Shown here: piece by piece, positions 1 to 8,976 of the stretch | Numbering within the stretch: position 1 is the first letter of the stretch | Layout: every line of letters starts with the position of its first letter | Assembly (NCBI GenBank): GCA_023405705.1 | Contig: JAEXXR010000408.1 | Span: forward strand, 1 to 11,749 | DNA: 11,749 bases | Direction of reading: 5' to 3' | From: Actinomycetes bacterium | Lineage (GTDB): Bacteria > Actinomycetota > Thermoleophilia > Solirubrobacterales > Solirubrobacteraceae | The notes under the pieces: generated by a model | What the model was told of the DNA's origin: nothing | The model's database searches: none | The model's input: the letters and a program-made list of their open reading frames with translations, nothing else | Program-made: the position numbers and the translations under genes

Positions 1-245
1 GCGGGCCGCTCAACGGCAGCGCGCCGGAGCCGGTCACCAACGCCGACTTCTCCAAGGCGCTCGGCCGCGCGCTCCACCGGCCGGCGGTCGCGCCGGTGCC
101 GCGGCTGGCGCTGAAGCTGCTCTACGGCGAGATGGAGCAGATCGTCACGACCGGCCAGCGCGCCGTGCCGGCGAAGCCGCTGGCGCTCGGCCACGCCTTC
201 CGGCATCCGCAGCTCGACGAGGCGTTGAGGGTCGCGCTGGGATGA
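1..245 (+). CDS. TIGR01777-family NAD(P)-dependent epimerase/oxidoreductase, C-terminal part
   Basis: Partial gene: only the last 80 residues are in the window, read from base 3 to the TGA at 243-245. The visible part resembles the C-terminal domain (DUF1731) of TIGR01777/YfcH-like proteins, which belong to the extended SDR (NAD-dependent epimerase) superfamily. Seen in the sequence are a start 'GPLNGSAPEPVTNADF', then 'LGRALHRPA', 'PVPRLALKLLYGEM' and an ending 'FRHPQLDEALRVALG'. This order (APxPVTNxxF, LGxxLxRPxxxPVP, GEM, FxxPxLxxAL) is typical of the family. The Rossmann fold that would bind the cofactor lies upstream, outside the window. The substrate of this family is generally unknown, so no reaction is assigned. 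The gene converges on the lipoprotein gene at 336-1622. Confidence 0.85.
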   Translation, partial: GPLNGSAPEPVTNADFSKALGRALHRPAVAPVPRLALKLLYGEMEQIVTTGQRAVPAKPLALGHAFRHPQLDEALRVALG

Positions 246-335
246 GCGGATCGACGCCGCGGCCGGGCGCGAGCCGCGAGCGGTGAGCGGCGAGCAGACC
301 GAAGCGGGCGCGCCAAGGACGGGCGCGCCGCCGCC
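246..335. terminator. Convergent intergenic region with G/C stem-loop (307-329)
   Basis: This 90-nt gap separates two converging genes. It holds the octamer GGCGCGCC twice (307-314 and 322-329), separated by 7 nt. Because the octamer is self-complementary, the two copies form an 8-bp hairpin with a 7-nt loop. A second, weaker 6-bp stem (258-263 with 273-278) lies just downstream of the epimerase stop. No T-tract follows, as is common for actinobacterial terminators. The position suggests a bidirectional terminator; this is inference from location and pairing only. Confidence 0.4.
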
Positions 336-1622
336 TCAGCCGTCGAGTCTGCGCTCGTAGACGAGCTCGCCGTCGACGACGCGGTAGGCGCCGAAGCGGT
401 GCAGCGTCGGGTCGCCGGTGGGGCCGAACGCGTAGTCGCCGAGCACCGTCCCCTCTCGTCTCAGCGCGCGGAACGCTCTGACGACGTCGGCGCGCACGAG
501 CGGCTCGTCGCCGGCCGCCTGCTCGGCGGCGCCGATCGCGGCGAGCACCGCCGACATCGCCTCGTAGCCGTAGAGCGCCTCCGGCGTCGGCTTCGCTCTG
601 TAGCGCTTCTCGTAGGCGCGCACGAATCTCGCGGCCGGCTCCGGGTAGGCGCGCAGGCCCTGCAGCGGGCGGGTCACATAGGTCGCCGAGGCGGCCGGCG
701 CGCCGACGGCGTCGATGAACGGCTGGTCGACCAGCGAGCCGGGCGCGAACAGCTTCAGCTCCGGCTCGGCGACGGTCAGGTCCTGCCACAGCCGGATCGC
801 GCCCTCGTGCGCCTCGCCCGCGTAGAAGACGGCGTCCGCTCTCGACTCCTGGATCTTTCTGATCAGGTCGCGCGGATCTCTCTCGTGCGGGTCGACGTCC
901 TCGCGGCCGGCGATCGAGATCCCATAGCCCCTCGCGAGCTGTCTGAGCGTCATCGCGTAGCCGAGGCCGGTGGGGTCCTCGTCGCTGAGGACCATCAGGC
1001 GGTCGACCCCCTCTCTGCGCATCCAGTCGAGCTGGGCCGCGGCCTGTCTCTGGTCGCCGGGGACGAGCCGCTTGAAGGTGCGGCCGTACTCCTCGGCCTT
1101 GGGGTAGTACTTGCCGGGCGAGTCGGGGACCGACAGCGTTCTCTGCGTCAGCGCCATCGCCGAGTCGATCGGGCTGACCTGGAGCAGACCGGCCTCGTTC
1201 AGCAGCGGCACCGAGATCGCGGAGGAGCCGGTGTGGAACTCGCCGACGTAGGCGATCGCCGACTCGTCGTCGCCCGCTCTGCGCGCGTTCTCGGAGATCT
1301 GCGCCGGATCCCAGCGGTCGGCCTCCGGGGTCGCGGCGTCGAGCGAGACCAGTCTCACGCGGTAGTCGCCGACGCGGCCGCCGGCCTCCTGCAGGGCGAT
1401 CCGCTCGCCGCGCAGGACGTCGAGCGCGGGGACGCGGTCCGGGCCCTCCAGCGGCATCGAGCTGTAGACGGTCAGCTCGGAGCCGTCTACGGCGCTCTGG
1501 GCCGGGTCCTCCCCGCCGCAGCCGGCGAGCAGCAGCGCGCACAGCCCGACGACGAGCGCGGCGAGCGCGCGCGGGCGGCGTCGGGAGGCGGAGAGCGATC
1601 GGGGGAGCGGCTGCGACAGCAA
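336..1622 (-). CDS. Branched-chain amino acid-type ABC transporter substrate-binding lipoprotein (LivJ-like, Peripla_BP_6)
   Basis: Predicted 428-aa lipoprotein that would bind a small ligand outside the membrane for an ABC importer. The N-terminus has an Arg-rich n-region (residues 8-18), a hydrophobic stretch (about 20-33) and a lipobox L-A-G-C with Cys35 as the lipidated residue. The mature part shows type I periplasmic-binding features: an ABxxxxPLEGP-like opening around 50-60, 'YVGEFHTGSSAISVPLLNEA' near the middle of the first lobe (LivJ-like ligand-loop region), and 'ALYGYEAMSAVLAAI' in the C-terminal lobe. The start is TTG: an in-frame TAG lies five codons upstream and no ATG or GTG follows before the signal sequence. 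No Shine-Dalgarno is visible; a TAGAAT box lies 9 nt upstream. No permease or ATPase gene is adjacent, so ligand and transporter partner are unknown; a sensory role is possible. About 14 of its 44 Arg codons are AGA, which is far more than in the neighbouring trp genes. Confidence 0.82.
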   Translation of the reverse strand: MLSQPLPRSLSASRRRPRALAALVVGLCALLLAGCGGEDPAQSAVDGSELTVYSSMPLEGPDRVPALDVLRGERIALQEAGGRVGDYRVRLVSLDAATPEADRWDPAQISENARRAGDDESAIAYVGEFHTGSSAISVPLLNEAGLLQVSPIDSAMALTQRTLSVPDSPGKYYPKAEEYGRTFKRLVPGDQRQAAAQLDWMRREGVDRLMVLSDEDPTGLGYAMTLRQLARGYGISIAGREDVDPHERDPRDLIRKIQESRADAVFYAGEAHEGAIRLWQDLTVAEPELKLFAPGSLVDQPFIDAVGAPAASATYVTRPLQGLRAYPEPAARFVRAYEKRYRAKPTPEALYGYEAMSAVLAAIGAAEQAAGDEPLVRADVVRAFRALRREGTVLGDYAFGPTGDPTLHRFGAYRVVDGELVYERRLDG

Positions 1623-1631
1623 GCGGGCGGG

Positions 1632-1637
1632 ATTCTA
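1632..1637 (-). promoter_or_regulatory. Candidate -10 box (TAGAAT) for the lipoprotein gene
   Basis: On the minus strand TAGAAT (5 of 6 matches to TATAAT) ends 9 nt before the TTG start at 1622. A transcript beginning 6-8 nt after this box would have almost no 5' leader, which fits the absence of a Shine-Dalgarno. No convincing -35 is visible at 17-18 nt spacing, so this is a moderate call. Confidence 0.4.
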
Positions 1638-1705
1638 CGAATGCCGCACGACTCGCGCGGTGGTGGCAGCCGCACCCCCCGTTCGTCGGATGATCCCGGG
1701 GTCTG

Positions 1706-1734
1706 TCGACAGCTCTGTGCGCAGTGGCTAGCTT
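1706..1734 (+). promoter_or_regulatory. Candidate housekeeping promoter of the phosphofructokinase gene, likely leaderless
   Basis: A -35 box TCGACA (1706-1711, 5 of 6 to TTGACA) and a -10 box TAGCTT (1729-1734, TAnnnT form) are separated by exactly 17 nt. The ATG at 1742 starts 8 nt after the end of the -10 box, which is where a transcript would start. With no purine-rich ribosome-binding site before the ATG, a leaderless mRNA is the simplest reading. It also argues against the in-frame GTG at 1724, which would lie inside the promoter. Confidence 0.55.
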
Positions 1735-1741
1735 TGGCGCA

Positions 1742-2779
<1,038 letters not shown>

Positions 2780-2822
2780 CTGGCGACCGCCTGAGCGAAC
2801 CGCCTCGCGGCGCTGGACGCCA

Positions 2823-2865
2823 CCCGCCGAGCCTCAAAGGCGCCCAGCCTGATCGGCTCGGCGGG
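2823..2865 (+). terminator. Stem-loop downstream of phosphofructokinase
   Basis: A perfect 11-bp inverted repeat (2823-2833 with 2855-2865) encloses a 21-nt loop and starts 43 nt after the PFK stop. A shorter stem is nested inside (AGGC 2838-2841 with GCCT 2847-2850). No T-run follows. The placement suggests the transcription terminator of this gene. It may also stop transcripts reading left from the trp operon. Confidence 0.5.
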
Positions 2866-2885
2866 CGGCGCCCAGCATCCACGAT

Positions 2886-2907
2886 CCGGCCGCGCTCAGG
2901 CGGCCGG
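2886..2907 (-). terminator. Stem-loop downstream of the trp operon
   Basis: CCGGCCGC (2886-2893) pairs with GCGGCCGG (2900-2907) around a 6-nt loop, giving a compact 8-bp G/C hairpin about 40 nt past the stop of the last operon gene. A second 6-bp stem (2934-2939 with 2945-2950) overlaps that stop codon. Together these are a plausible end of the operon transcript, again without a T-tract. The rest of the 169-nt gap between the two convergent transcription units shows nothing else I can name. Confidence 0.4.
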
Positions 2908-2948
2908 TCGAAGTTCGCGGTTGCCGGGTCGAGAGCCCGACGAGCGGG

Positions 2949-3146
2949 CTACCAGCCGCCCTGGGGGGCGTTCCCGCGGCCGGGGCCGCGTCTCTTGTCG
3001 GGCGCGAACTGCCCGAGCGCTCTGATGCCGGCGACGAGGAGGACGATCATCGTGCAGAGCAGGAGACCGTCGAAGCCCGAGACCCCTATCGCCCAGAGGA
3101 CGATCCAGAGGCAGAAGGCGATGGTGGTTGCGATTGCGAGAGCCAT
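2949..3146 (-). CDS. Small two-transmembrane protein, function unknown
   Basis: Predicted 65-aa membrane protein. Two hydrophobic segments (about residues 3-22 and 26-44, the first with two Trp) are joined by a very short turn containing GFDG. They are followed by a basic, Gly/Pro-rich tail (KRRGPGRG at 51-58, ending GGW). By the positive-inside rule both ends should be cytoplasmic. The general shape recalls small hydrophobic families such as DUF5670 (lmo0937-like), but I cannot assign it firmly. Its ATG lies 15 nt after the trpA stop on the same strand with no strong ribosome-binding site, so it probably belongs to the operon. The antisense frame through this region has no recognisable protein. 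Confidence 0.6.
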   Translation of the reverse strand: MALAIATTIAFCLWIVLWAIGVSGFDGLLLCTMIVLLVAGIRALGQFAPDKRRGPGRGNAPQGGW

Positions 3147-3161
3147 GATCGGGGCGGGATG

Positions 3162-3967
3162 CTATCGCAGCGCCTCGGCCATCGCGCTCACCAGCGCGCG
3201 GCCCTCGGCGGCGGGGTCGTCGGCCTCCGCGGCGGCGCACACGAGGCGGCTGCCTATGATCACGCCAGCCGCCCCGGCGTCGGCCGCCGCGGCCGCCTGC
3301 TCGGGCGTCCCGATGCCGAAGCCGAGCGCGACCGGGACCGTCGTCGACGCCTTCGCACGCGCCAGCAGGCCGCCGAGCCCGGCGTCGAACTCGGTCCGCT
3401 CGCCGGTCGTGCCGGTGACGGAGACCGTGTAGAGGAAGCCGCGCGCCCGCTCGCCGATCCGCGCGAAGCGGTCGTCGGGCGTCGTCGGCGCCACCAGCGG
3501 CACGAGCGCCAGCCCGCGCGCGTCGCAGACCTCCAGCAGCTCCGGGCCCTCCTCCAGCGGCAGGTCGGGGACGATCAGGCCGCTGACGCCGTGTGCGACC
3601 AGCAGGTCGGCGAACGCCTCGAAGCCGCGCACGTAGATCAGGTTCGAGTAGGCCATCAGCACGACCGGCAGCCGCTCCGACAGCGCACGGCCGACCTCCA
3701 GCACGCCGCTCAGCGTCGCGCCGGCCGCGAGCGCCTTCGTGCCGGCGGCGTGGACGACGGGGCCGTCGGCGAGCGGGTCGGAGAACGGCACGCCCAGCTC
3801 GATCAGGTCCGCGCCGCCGTCGGCGTACGCCTCGCCGATCGCGCGTGAGCCCTCCAGCGTCGGGAAGCCGCCCATCAGGTACGGCATCAACGCCGCGCGC
3901 TTGCCGCTGTTGGCGAACGCCGCGGCGATCCGCTCGGCGCCGGTCTGCGTCTGCGTCGTCTCGGTGC

Positions 3968-3971
<4 letters not shown>
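3162..3971 (-). CDS. trpA: Tryptophan synthase alpha subunit
   Basis: Cleaves indole-3-glycerol phosphate to indole and glyceraldehyde 3-phosphate; the indole is channelled to TrpB in the alpha2-beta2 complex in the cytoplasm. 269 aa, the normal length for the family. The TIM-barrel motifs are clear: [16 protein letters not shown] (57-71) carries the catalytic Glu58 and Asp69 (E. coli Glu49 and Asp60). VPDLPLEE (134-141), [10 protein letters not shown] (181-190, mobile loop 6), GFGI (217-220) and IIGSRLV (238-244, phosphate site) follow. The ATG overlaps the trpB stop (ATGA), and GGAGGG lies 6 nt upstream inside the end of trpB, so translation is likely coupled and stoichiometric with TrpB. 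No AGA arginine codon was seen, unlike htrA and trpF nearby. Confidence 0.97.
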
Positions 3972-5160
<1,189 letters not shown>

Positions 5161-5164
<4 letters not shown>

Positions 5165-5829
5165 GCGGCGGCTCCCTGCTGGTCTGTGTCGGCGTCTGCG
5201 GCGTCGGCCGCTCTGACGGCGGCGGTGAAGGCGTCCATCCGGGCGTGGTCCTTGATCCCGGGCGCCAGCTCGACGCCGCTGGCGACGTCGACCGCCCACG
5301 GGCTCGCGGCGGCGATCGCGTCGCCGACGTTGTCGGGCGTCAGCCCGCCGCTGAGGATCACCGGCCGGTCGCGTCTGTGCGCGCCGACGAGGTCCCACGC
5401 GAAGGTCTCCCCCGTCCCGCCCGGCTTGTCGGCCACGTAGGCGTCGAGCAGGTGGTAGTCGGTGCGGAAGGCGCGCAGCGCCTGCACGTCGGCGCGATTT
5501 CTGACGCGCGCGACCTTGATCACTCTCGCGCCGGTGCGGCGGGCGACCTCGGTGCAGAACGACGGGCCCTCGTCGCCGTGCAGCTGGATCAGCGTCAGGC
5601 CGAACTCGTCCGCGCGCGCGACGACGTGGTCGAGGTGGGCGTTGACGAACACCCCGGCGACCTCGGCGCGGCGGTGGAGCGCGGCGCCGATCGCGGCGGC
5701 CTCGGCCGGTCTGCAGTACCGCTTGGAGCCCGGCCACAGGATCATCCCCACGGCCCACGCGTCGAGCGACACGGCGTGCTCGGCGTCTTGCAGTCGGGTG
5801 ATTCCGCAGTATTTGATCCTGGTGGCCAT
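5161..5829 (-). CDS. trpF: Phosphoribosylanthranilate isomerase
   Basis: Converts N-(5-phosphoribosyl)anthranilate to CdRP by an Amadori rearrangement, the third step of the pathway. 222 aa, single-domain TIM barrel. Motifs: IKYCGIT (5-11) with general base Cys8; VAGVFVN (58-64); IQLHGDE (81-87); LLDA (127-130) with general acid Asp129; GGTGETFAW (137-145); SGGLTPDNV (160-168); VDVASGVE (180-187); GIKD (191-194). It is a separate protein, not fused to TrpC. Most studied Actinobacteria lack trpF and use PriA instead, so its presence is informative. The ATG at 5829 is preferred over the GTG at 5835 because AGGA sits 7 nt before the ATG. It follows htrA by 79 nt. Arg codon AGA occurs in about 5 of 20. 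Confidence 0.96.
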
Positions 5830-5908
5830 CCCCACATCCTAGGCGCTGGCCGGAGGTCGGCGAGGCGCGGGGAACGGCCGGACGGCGCAGGACGGCGGCG
5901 GCGCGCCG
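5830..5908 (-). other. htrA-trpF intergenic gap
   Basis: This 79-nt gap carries a 12-bp G/C palindrome (5898-5909) touching the htrA stop codon and the trpF ribosome-binding site (5837-5840). I see no convincing promoter or T-tract terminator. The palindrome lacks a proper loop, so it is weak evidence for termination. Confidence 0.3.
5837..5840 (-). promoter_or_regulatory. Ribosome-binding site that decides the trpF start
   Basis: AGGA on the minus strand lies 7 nt before the ATG at 5829 and only 1 nt before the alternative GTG at 5835. The spacing is right only for the ATG. A visible site here, 79 nt after the htrA stop, means trpF is initiated independently and not by coupling to htrA. Confidence 0.6.
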
Positions 5909-7078
5909 CTACGGCGTCGCGGCGGTCTCGGGCGCGCTTCTGGGCTGCGTGCCGAGCCGCATCGGGAGCTGCATCGCCTCGCCGTCGCGCAGCACGCCGA
6001 GGCGGATCTCGCTGCCGGCTCTGCGCTTGGCGATCTCGCTCGTCAGCTGCTCCATCGAGCTGAGCGTGCGGCCGTCGATCGAGGTCAGCACGTCGCCGCC
6101 GAGCAGCACCGAGACGCCGTCGACCTGGCTCTCGATCGTGCCGCCGCGCAGGCCGGCCTGCTCGGCGGGGCTGCCGTCGAGCACCACCTGCACCAGCACG
6201 CCGCGTCTGATCTTCGACTGCATCGTGAGCGCGAGGCGGTCGCCGATCGTCGTGCCGCGGATGCCGAGGTAGGCGTGCGCGACGCTGCCGGTCCGCTTCA
6301 GCTCGTCGAGCTTGCTCTTGGCGGTGTCGATCGGGACGGCGAAGCCGATGCCGGTGCTGCCGCCGCCGTCGGTCGCGATCTGCGAGGTGATTCCGATCAC
6401 GCGGCCCTGCGCGTCGAGCAGCGGGCCGCCGGAGCTGCCGGGGTTGATCGGCGCGTCGGTCTGGATCACGTGCTGGATCGTGAAGCCGTTGGGCGCCGTC
6501 AGCTGGCGCTGGAGCGCCGAGACGACGCCGGTCGTGAGCGTGCGCGCGAGGCCGAACGGGTTGCCGATCGCGACGACGGGGTCGCCGACGCGGGCGTCGG
6601 TCGAGTCGCCCAGCCGCAGCGGGTGGAGTCTGGCGGCGCCGGGGTCGACCTTCAGCAGCGCGAGGTCGTTGGCGGCGTCGGCGCCGAGCACCTGGGCGGT
6701 CACCGTCTCGTCGTCGCCGAAGCTGACGCGGACCGTTCTGGCATCGCCGACGAGGTGGTGGTTGGTCAGCACGTGGCCGTCGGCGTCGATCACGAAGCCG
6801 GTCCCGCTCGACTCGGCGCTGCGCAGCGAGGAGGCGTTCGCGGTCGGCGCAGACCCGTCGGCGCGCACGAAGACGACGCCGGGAGCGTCGCGCTCGTAGA
6901 TCGCGTGCGCCGACATCACGCCGGCCTCGGCGGCGGGGCCGCCGGCGCCCATGCCGGTCCGCTCGATGACCGTCGTCGGCTGGTCGCGGCCGACGACGCC
7001 GAAGGCGAGCAGCGCAACCGCGACGACGGTGCCGCCGGCGAGCGCGGAGACGAAGGGGGAACGTACGAACGCTCTCAT
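5909..7078 (-). CDS. htrA: HtrA/DegP-type serine protease with PDZ domain, membrane-anchored
   Basis: Predicted S1C (trypsin-like) protease for quality control of exported proteins. 389 aa in three parts: an N-terminal anchor (hydrophobic 11-30, no lipobox) with short basic start, a protease domain (about 55-255), and one PDZ domain (about 268-375). The catalytic triad is complete: His108 in LTNHH (104-108), Asp138 in ANDLALLKV (136-144), Ser216 in NPGSSGGPL (212-220). The PDZ domain has an insertion between AGLRGG (308-313) and GGDVLTSIDG (327-336), a form I associate with actinobacterial HtrA proteins. It has no role in tryptophan synthesis, yet lies between trpC (72 nt away) and trpF (79 nt). 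No Shine-Dalgarno is visible; the 10 nt before the ATG are palindromic. The minus-strand upstream gap has a small T-rich patch but no clear promoter. AGA serves 6 of 28 Arg codons, and AGG and CGA none. Confidence 0.93.
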   Translation of the reverse strand: MRAFVRSPFVSALAGGTVVAVALLAFGVVGRDQPTTVIERTGMGAGGPAAEAGVMSAHAIYERDAPGVVFVRADGSAPTANASSLRSAESSGTGFVIDADGHVLTNHHLVGDARTVRVSFGDDETVTAQVLGADAANDLALLKVDPGAARLHPLRLGDSTDARVGDPVVAIGNPFGLARTLTTGVVSALQRQLTAPNGFTIQHVIQTDAPINPGSSGGPLLDAQGRVIGITSQIATDGGGSTGIGFAVPIDTAKSKLDELKRTGSVAHAYLGIRGTTIGDRLALTMQSKIRRGVLVQVVLDGSPAEQAGLRGGTIESQVDGVSVLLGGDVLTSIDGRTLSSMEQLTSEIAKRRAGSEIRLGVLRDGEAMQLPMRLGTQPRSAPETAATP

Positions 7079-7150
7079 CCGACGTCGGAGTGTGGCCGCG
7101 TGCGCTGAACCGGAGCTAAAAGAACGTGAAGCGAGCGAGCGGCGACGCGC
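7079..7150 (-). other. trpC-htrA intergenic gap
   Basis: This 72-nt gap inside the operon contains, on the minus strand, a TTCTTTTAG patch (within 7115-7127) that stands out in G/C-rich DNA, and a 10-bp palindrome CCGACGTCGG (7079-7088) that abuts the htrA ATG. There is no strong hairpin before the T-rich patch, so it does not look like an intrinsic terminator, and no good -35/-10 pair is visible. A separate htrA promoter of an alternative sigma factor cannot be excluded. Confidence 0.3.
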
Positions 7151-7945
7151 TCACGGCTCGTCGCCGAAGCGCGTCAGGCCGCGGCAGGCCGCCTCCATGT
7201 CGGGCGCGCGCATCAGCGCCTCCCCGACGAGGACGGCGTCGACGCCGACCCGCTCCAGCTCGTCGAGCTGGTCGCGCGTCGAGATGCCCGACTCCGACAC
7301 GACCGTCTTGCCGGCCGGGATGTCGGCGAGCAGCTCGAAGGTCCGCTGCACGTCGACGGTGAAGTCGGTCAGGTCGCGGTTGTTGATGCCGATCACGTCG
7401 GCGTCGACCTTCTCCAGCGCGACCGCCAGCTCGCGCTCGTCGTGGACCTCGACGAGCACGTCGAGGTCGAGCGCCAGCGCCTCGGCGTGCAGCCGCTGCA
7501 GCTCCTTCGGCTCCAGCGCGGCGACGATCAGCAGGATCGCGTCGGCGCCGACGGCCGCCGACTCGTAGACCTGGTAGGTGTCGACGACGAAGTCCTTGCG
7601 CAGGACGGGCAGGCGGACGGCGGCCTTCGCGGCGCGCAGGTCGTCGAGCGAGCCGCCGAAGTGGTGATGCTCGGTCAGGACCGACAGCGCGGCGGCGCCG
7701 GCGCGCTCATAGGCGCCGACGACCTCCTCGACGGTCGCGCCCTCGCGGATCGCGCCGGCCGACGGGGAGCGGCGCTTGTGCTCGGCGATCACCGAGATGC
7801 CCGGGTGGACGAGCGCCTCCGCGAAGGGGCGGTCCTCCCCGCGGCCTGAGAGCGAGCGCTCCAGCTCGGAGAGCGGGACCTCGCTGCGGCGGTGCTCCAC
7901 GTCGCGTCGGGTCGAGTCGACGATGCGGTCGAGCACGTTGGTCAT
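7151..7945 (-). CDS. trpC: Indole-3-glycerol phosphate synthase
   Basis: Decarboxylates and closes CdRP to indole-3-glycerol phosphate. 264 aa, monofunctional TIM barrel. Motifs: IAEHKRRSPSAG (53-64) with the conserved Glu55 and substrate-binding Lys57; LTE (90-92); RKDFVVD (116-122) with catalytic Lys117; LVEVH (164-168) with catalytic Glu; GINNRDL (186-192); SESGI (217-221); VGEALM (240-245). The ATG overlaps the trpD stop (ATGA), with AGGAG 11 nt upstream. His56 replaces the usual hydrophobic residue in the IAExK motif, a minor oddity. It is the last gene of the tightly packed trpEGDC part; the htrA gene follows after 72 nt. Confidence 0.97.
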   Translation of the reverse strand: MTNVLDRIVDSTRRDVEHRRSEVPLSELERSLSGRGEDRPFAEALVHPGISVIAEHKRRSPSAGAIREGATVEEVVGAYERAGAAALSVLTEHHHFGGSLDDLRAAKAAVRLPVLRKDFVVDTYQVYESAAVGADAILLIVAALEPKELQRLHAEALALDLDVLVEVHDERELAVALEKVDADVIGINNRDLTDFTVDVQRTFELLADIPAGKTVVSESGISTRDQLDELERVGVDAVLVGEALMRAPDMEAACRGLTRFGDEP

Positions 7946-8976
7946 GCGGGGGCGAGCTCCTGAGTCGCTGTCACGTATCGCTCCAAGATCTGGCGGGCGT
8001 CGCCGCTGTCGATCGCCGCCTCGGCGGCGCGCACGCCGGCCTCCAGCGTGTCGGCGCGGCCGCCGGCGTAGACGCCTGCGCCTGCGTTGAGGACGGCGAT
8101 GTCGCGCGGAGCGCCGCGCTCGCCGTCGAGGATCGCGCGGGCGATCGCCGCGTTCTCCTCCGGTCCGCCGCCGGTCAGGTCGCCGTAGGTCGCCGCGTCG
8201 AGGCCGACGTCGGCGGCGGTCACGGTCCACTTCGAGATGACGCCGTCACGCACCTCGATCACGCGCGTCGGCGCGACCGTCGACAGCTCGTCGAGGCCGT
8301 CGTCGGAGGAGACGACCAGCGCGTGCCTGGCGCCGAGCTGGGCGAAGGCGCCGGCGATCGTCTCGTGGTAGCGGCGGTCGCCGACGCCCGTCAGCTGGCG
8401 CGTGACGCCGGCCGGGCTGGTCAGCGGGCCGAGGAAGTTCATCACCGTGCGGACGGCGAGCTGTCTGCGCACCGGGATCACGTGGCGCATCGCCGCGTGG
8501 TGGTGAGGCGCGAACATGAAGCCGAAGCCGACCTGCTCGACGCAGCGCGCGACGGCGGCCGGGTCGAGGTCGATCCGCACGCCGAGCGCCTCCAGCACGT
8601 CGGCGGCGCCCGACTTGCCGGTCGCGGAGCGGTTGCCGTGTTTGGCGACCGCGCAGCCGGCGCCGGCCGCGATCAGCGCGGCGGTCGTGGAGACGTTGAA
8701 GGTCTGTCTGCCGCCGCCGGTGCCGACGACGTCGAGCAGGTCGTCGCGGCCGATCTCGACGTGCGTCGCGAAGGCGCGCATCGTGCGCGCGAGGCCGGTC
8801 AGCTCGTCGACCGTCTCCCCCTTCGTGCGCAGCGCGATCAGCACCGCGGCGATCTGGACGTCGGTCGCGTTGCCGCTCCAGATCTCGCGCAGGACGGCCT
8901 CGGCCGTGTCGGCGCTGAGGTCCTCGCCGGAGGCGAGCGCGTCGATCGCGCGCGTGAGCAGGTCGCCGGGTGCCAT
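7942..8976 (-). CDS. trpD: Anthranilate phosphoribosyltransferase
   Basis: Transfers the phosphoribosyl group of PRPP to anthranilate. 344 aa, usual length, with the helical N-terminal part (1-75) and the PRT fold. Motifs: DVVGTGGGRQTFNVST (82-97), the PRPP-binding glycine loop; AKHGNRS (111-117); SGAADVLEALG (122-132); FMFAPHHHAAM (153-163); VRRQLAVRTVMNFLGPLTSP (169-188). The glycine loop differs from the usual GTGGDG form: the Asp after GTGG is Gly, and the loop before TFN is one residue shorter. All other signature parts are intact, so I expect an active enzyme. It overlaps trpG by one nucleotide (TGATG), with GGAGG about 13 nt upstream. Confidence 0.96.
   Translation of the reverse strand: MAPGDLLTRAIDALASGEDLSADTAEAVLREIWSGNATDVQIAAVLIALRTKGETVDELTGLARTMRAFATHVEIGRDDLLDVVGTGGGRQTFNVSTTAALIAAGAGCAVAKHGNRSATGKSGAADVLEALGVRIDLDPAAVARCVEQVGFGFMFAPHHHAAMRHVIPVRRQLAVRTVMNFLGPLTSPAGVTRQLTGVGDRRYHETIAGAFAQLGARHALVVSSDDGLDELSTVAPTRVIEVRDGVISKWTVTAADVGLDAATYGDLTGGGPEENAAIARAILDGERGAPRDIAVLNAGAGVYAGGRADTLEAGVRAAEAAIDSGDARQILERYVTATQELAPA

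Noticed and set aside
7079..7088. 10-bp palindrome CCGACGTCGG directly before the htrA ATG as an operator
   Set aside because: Palindromes of this length are expected dozens of times by chance in a window of this size and composition; no second copy was seen at other promoters.
7113..7127. T-rich patch after trpC as an intrinsic terminator
   Set aside because: No stable hairpin lies immediately before it on the minus strand.
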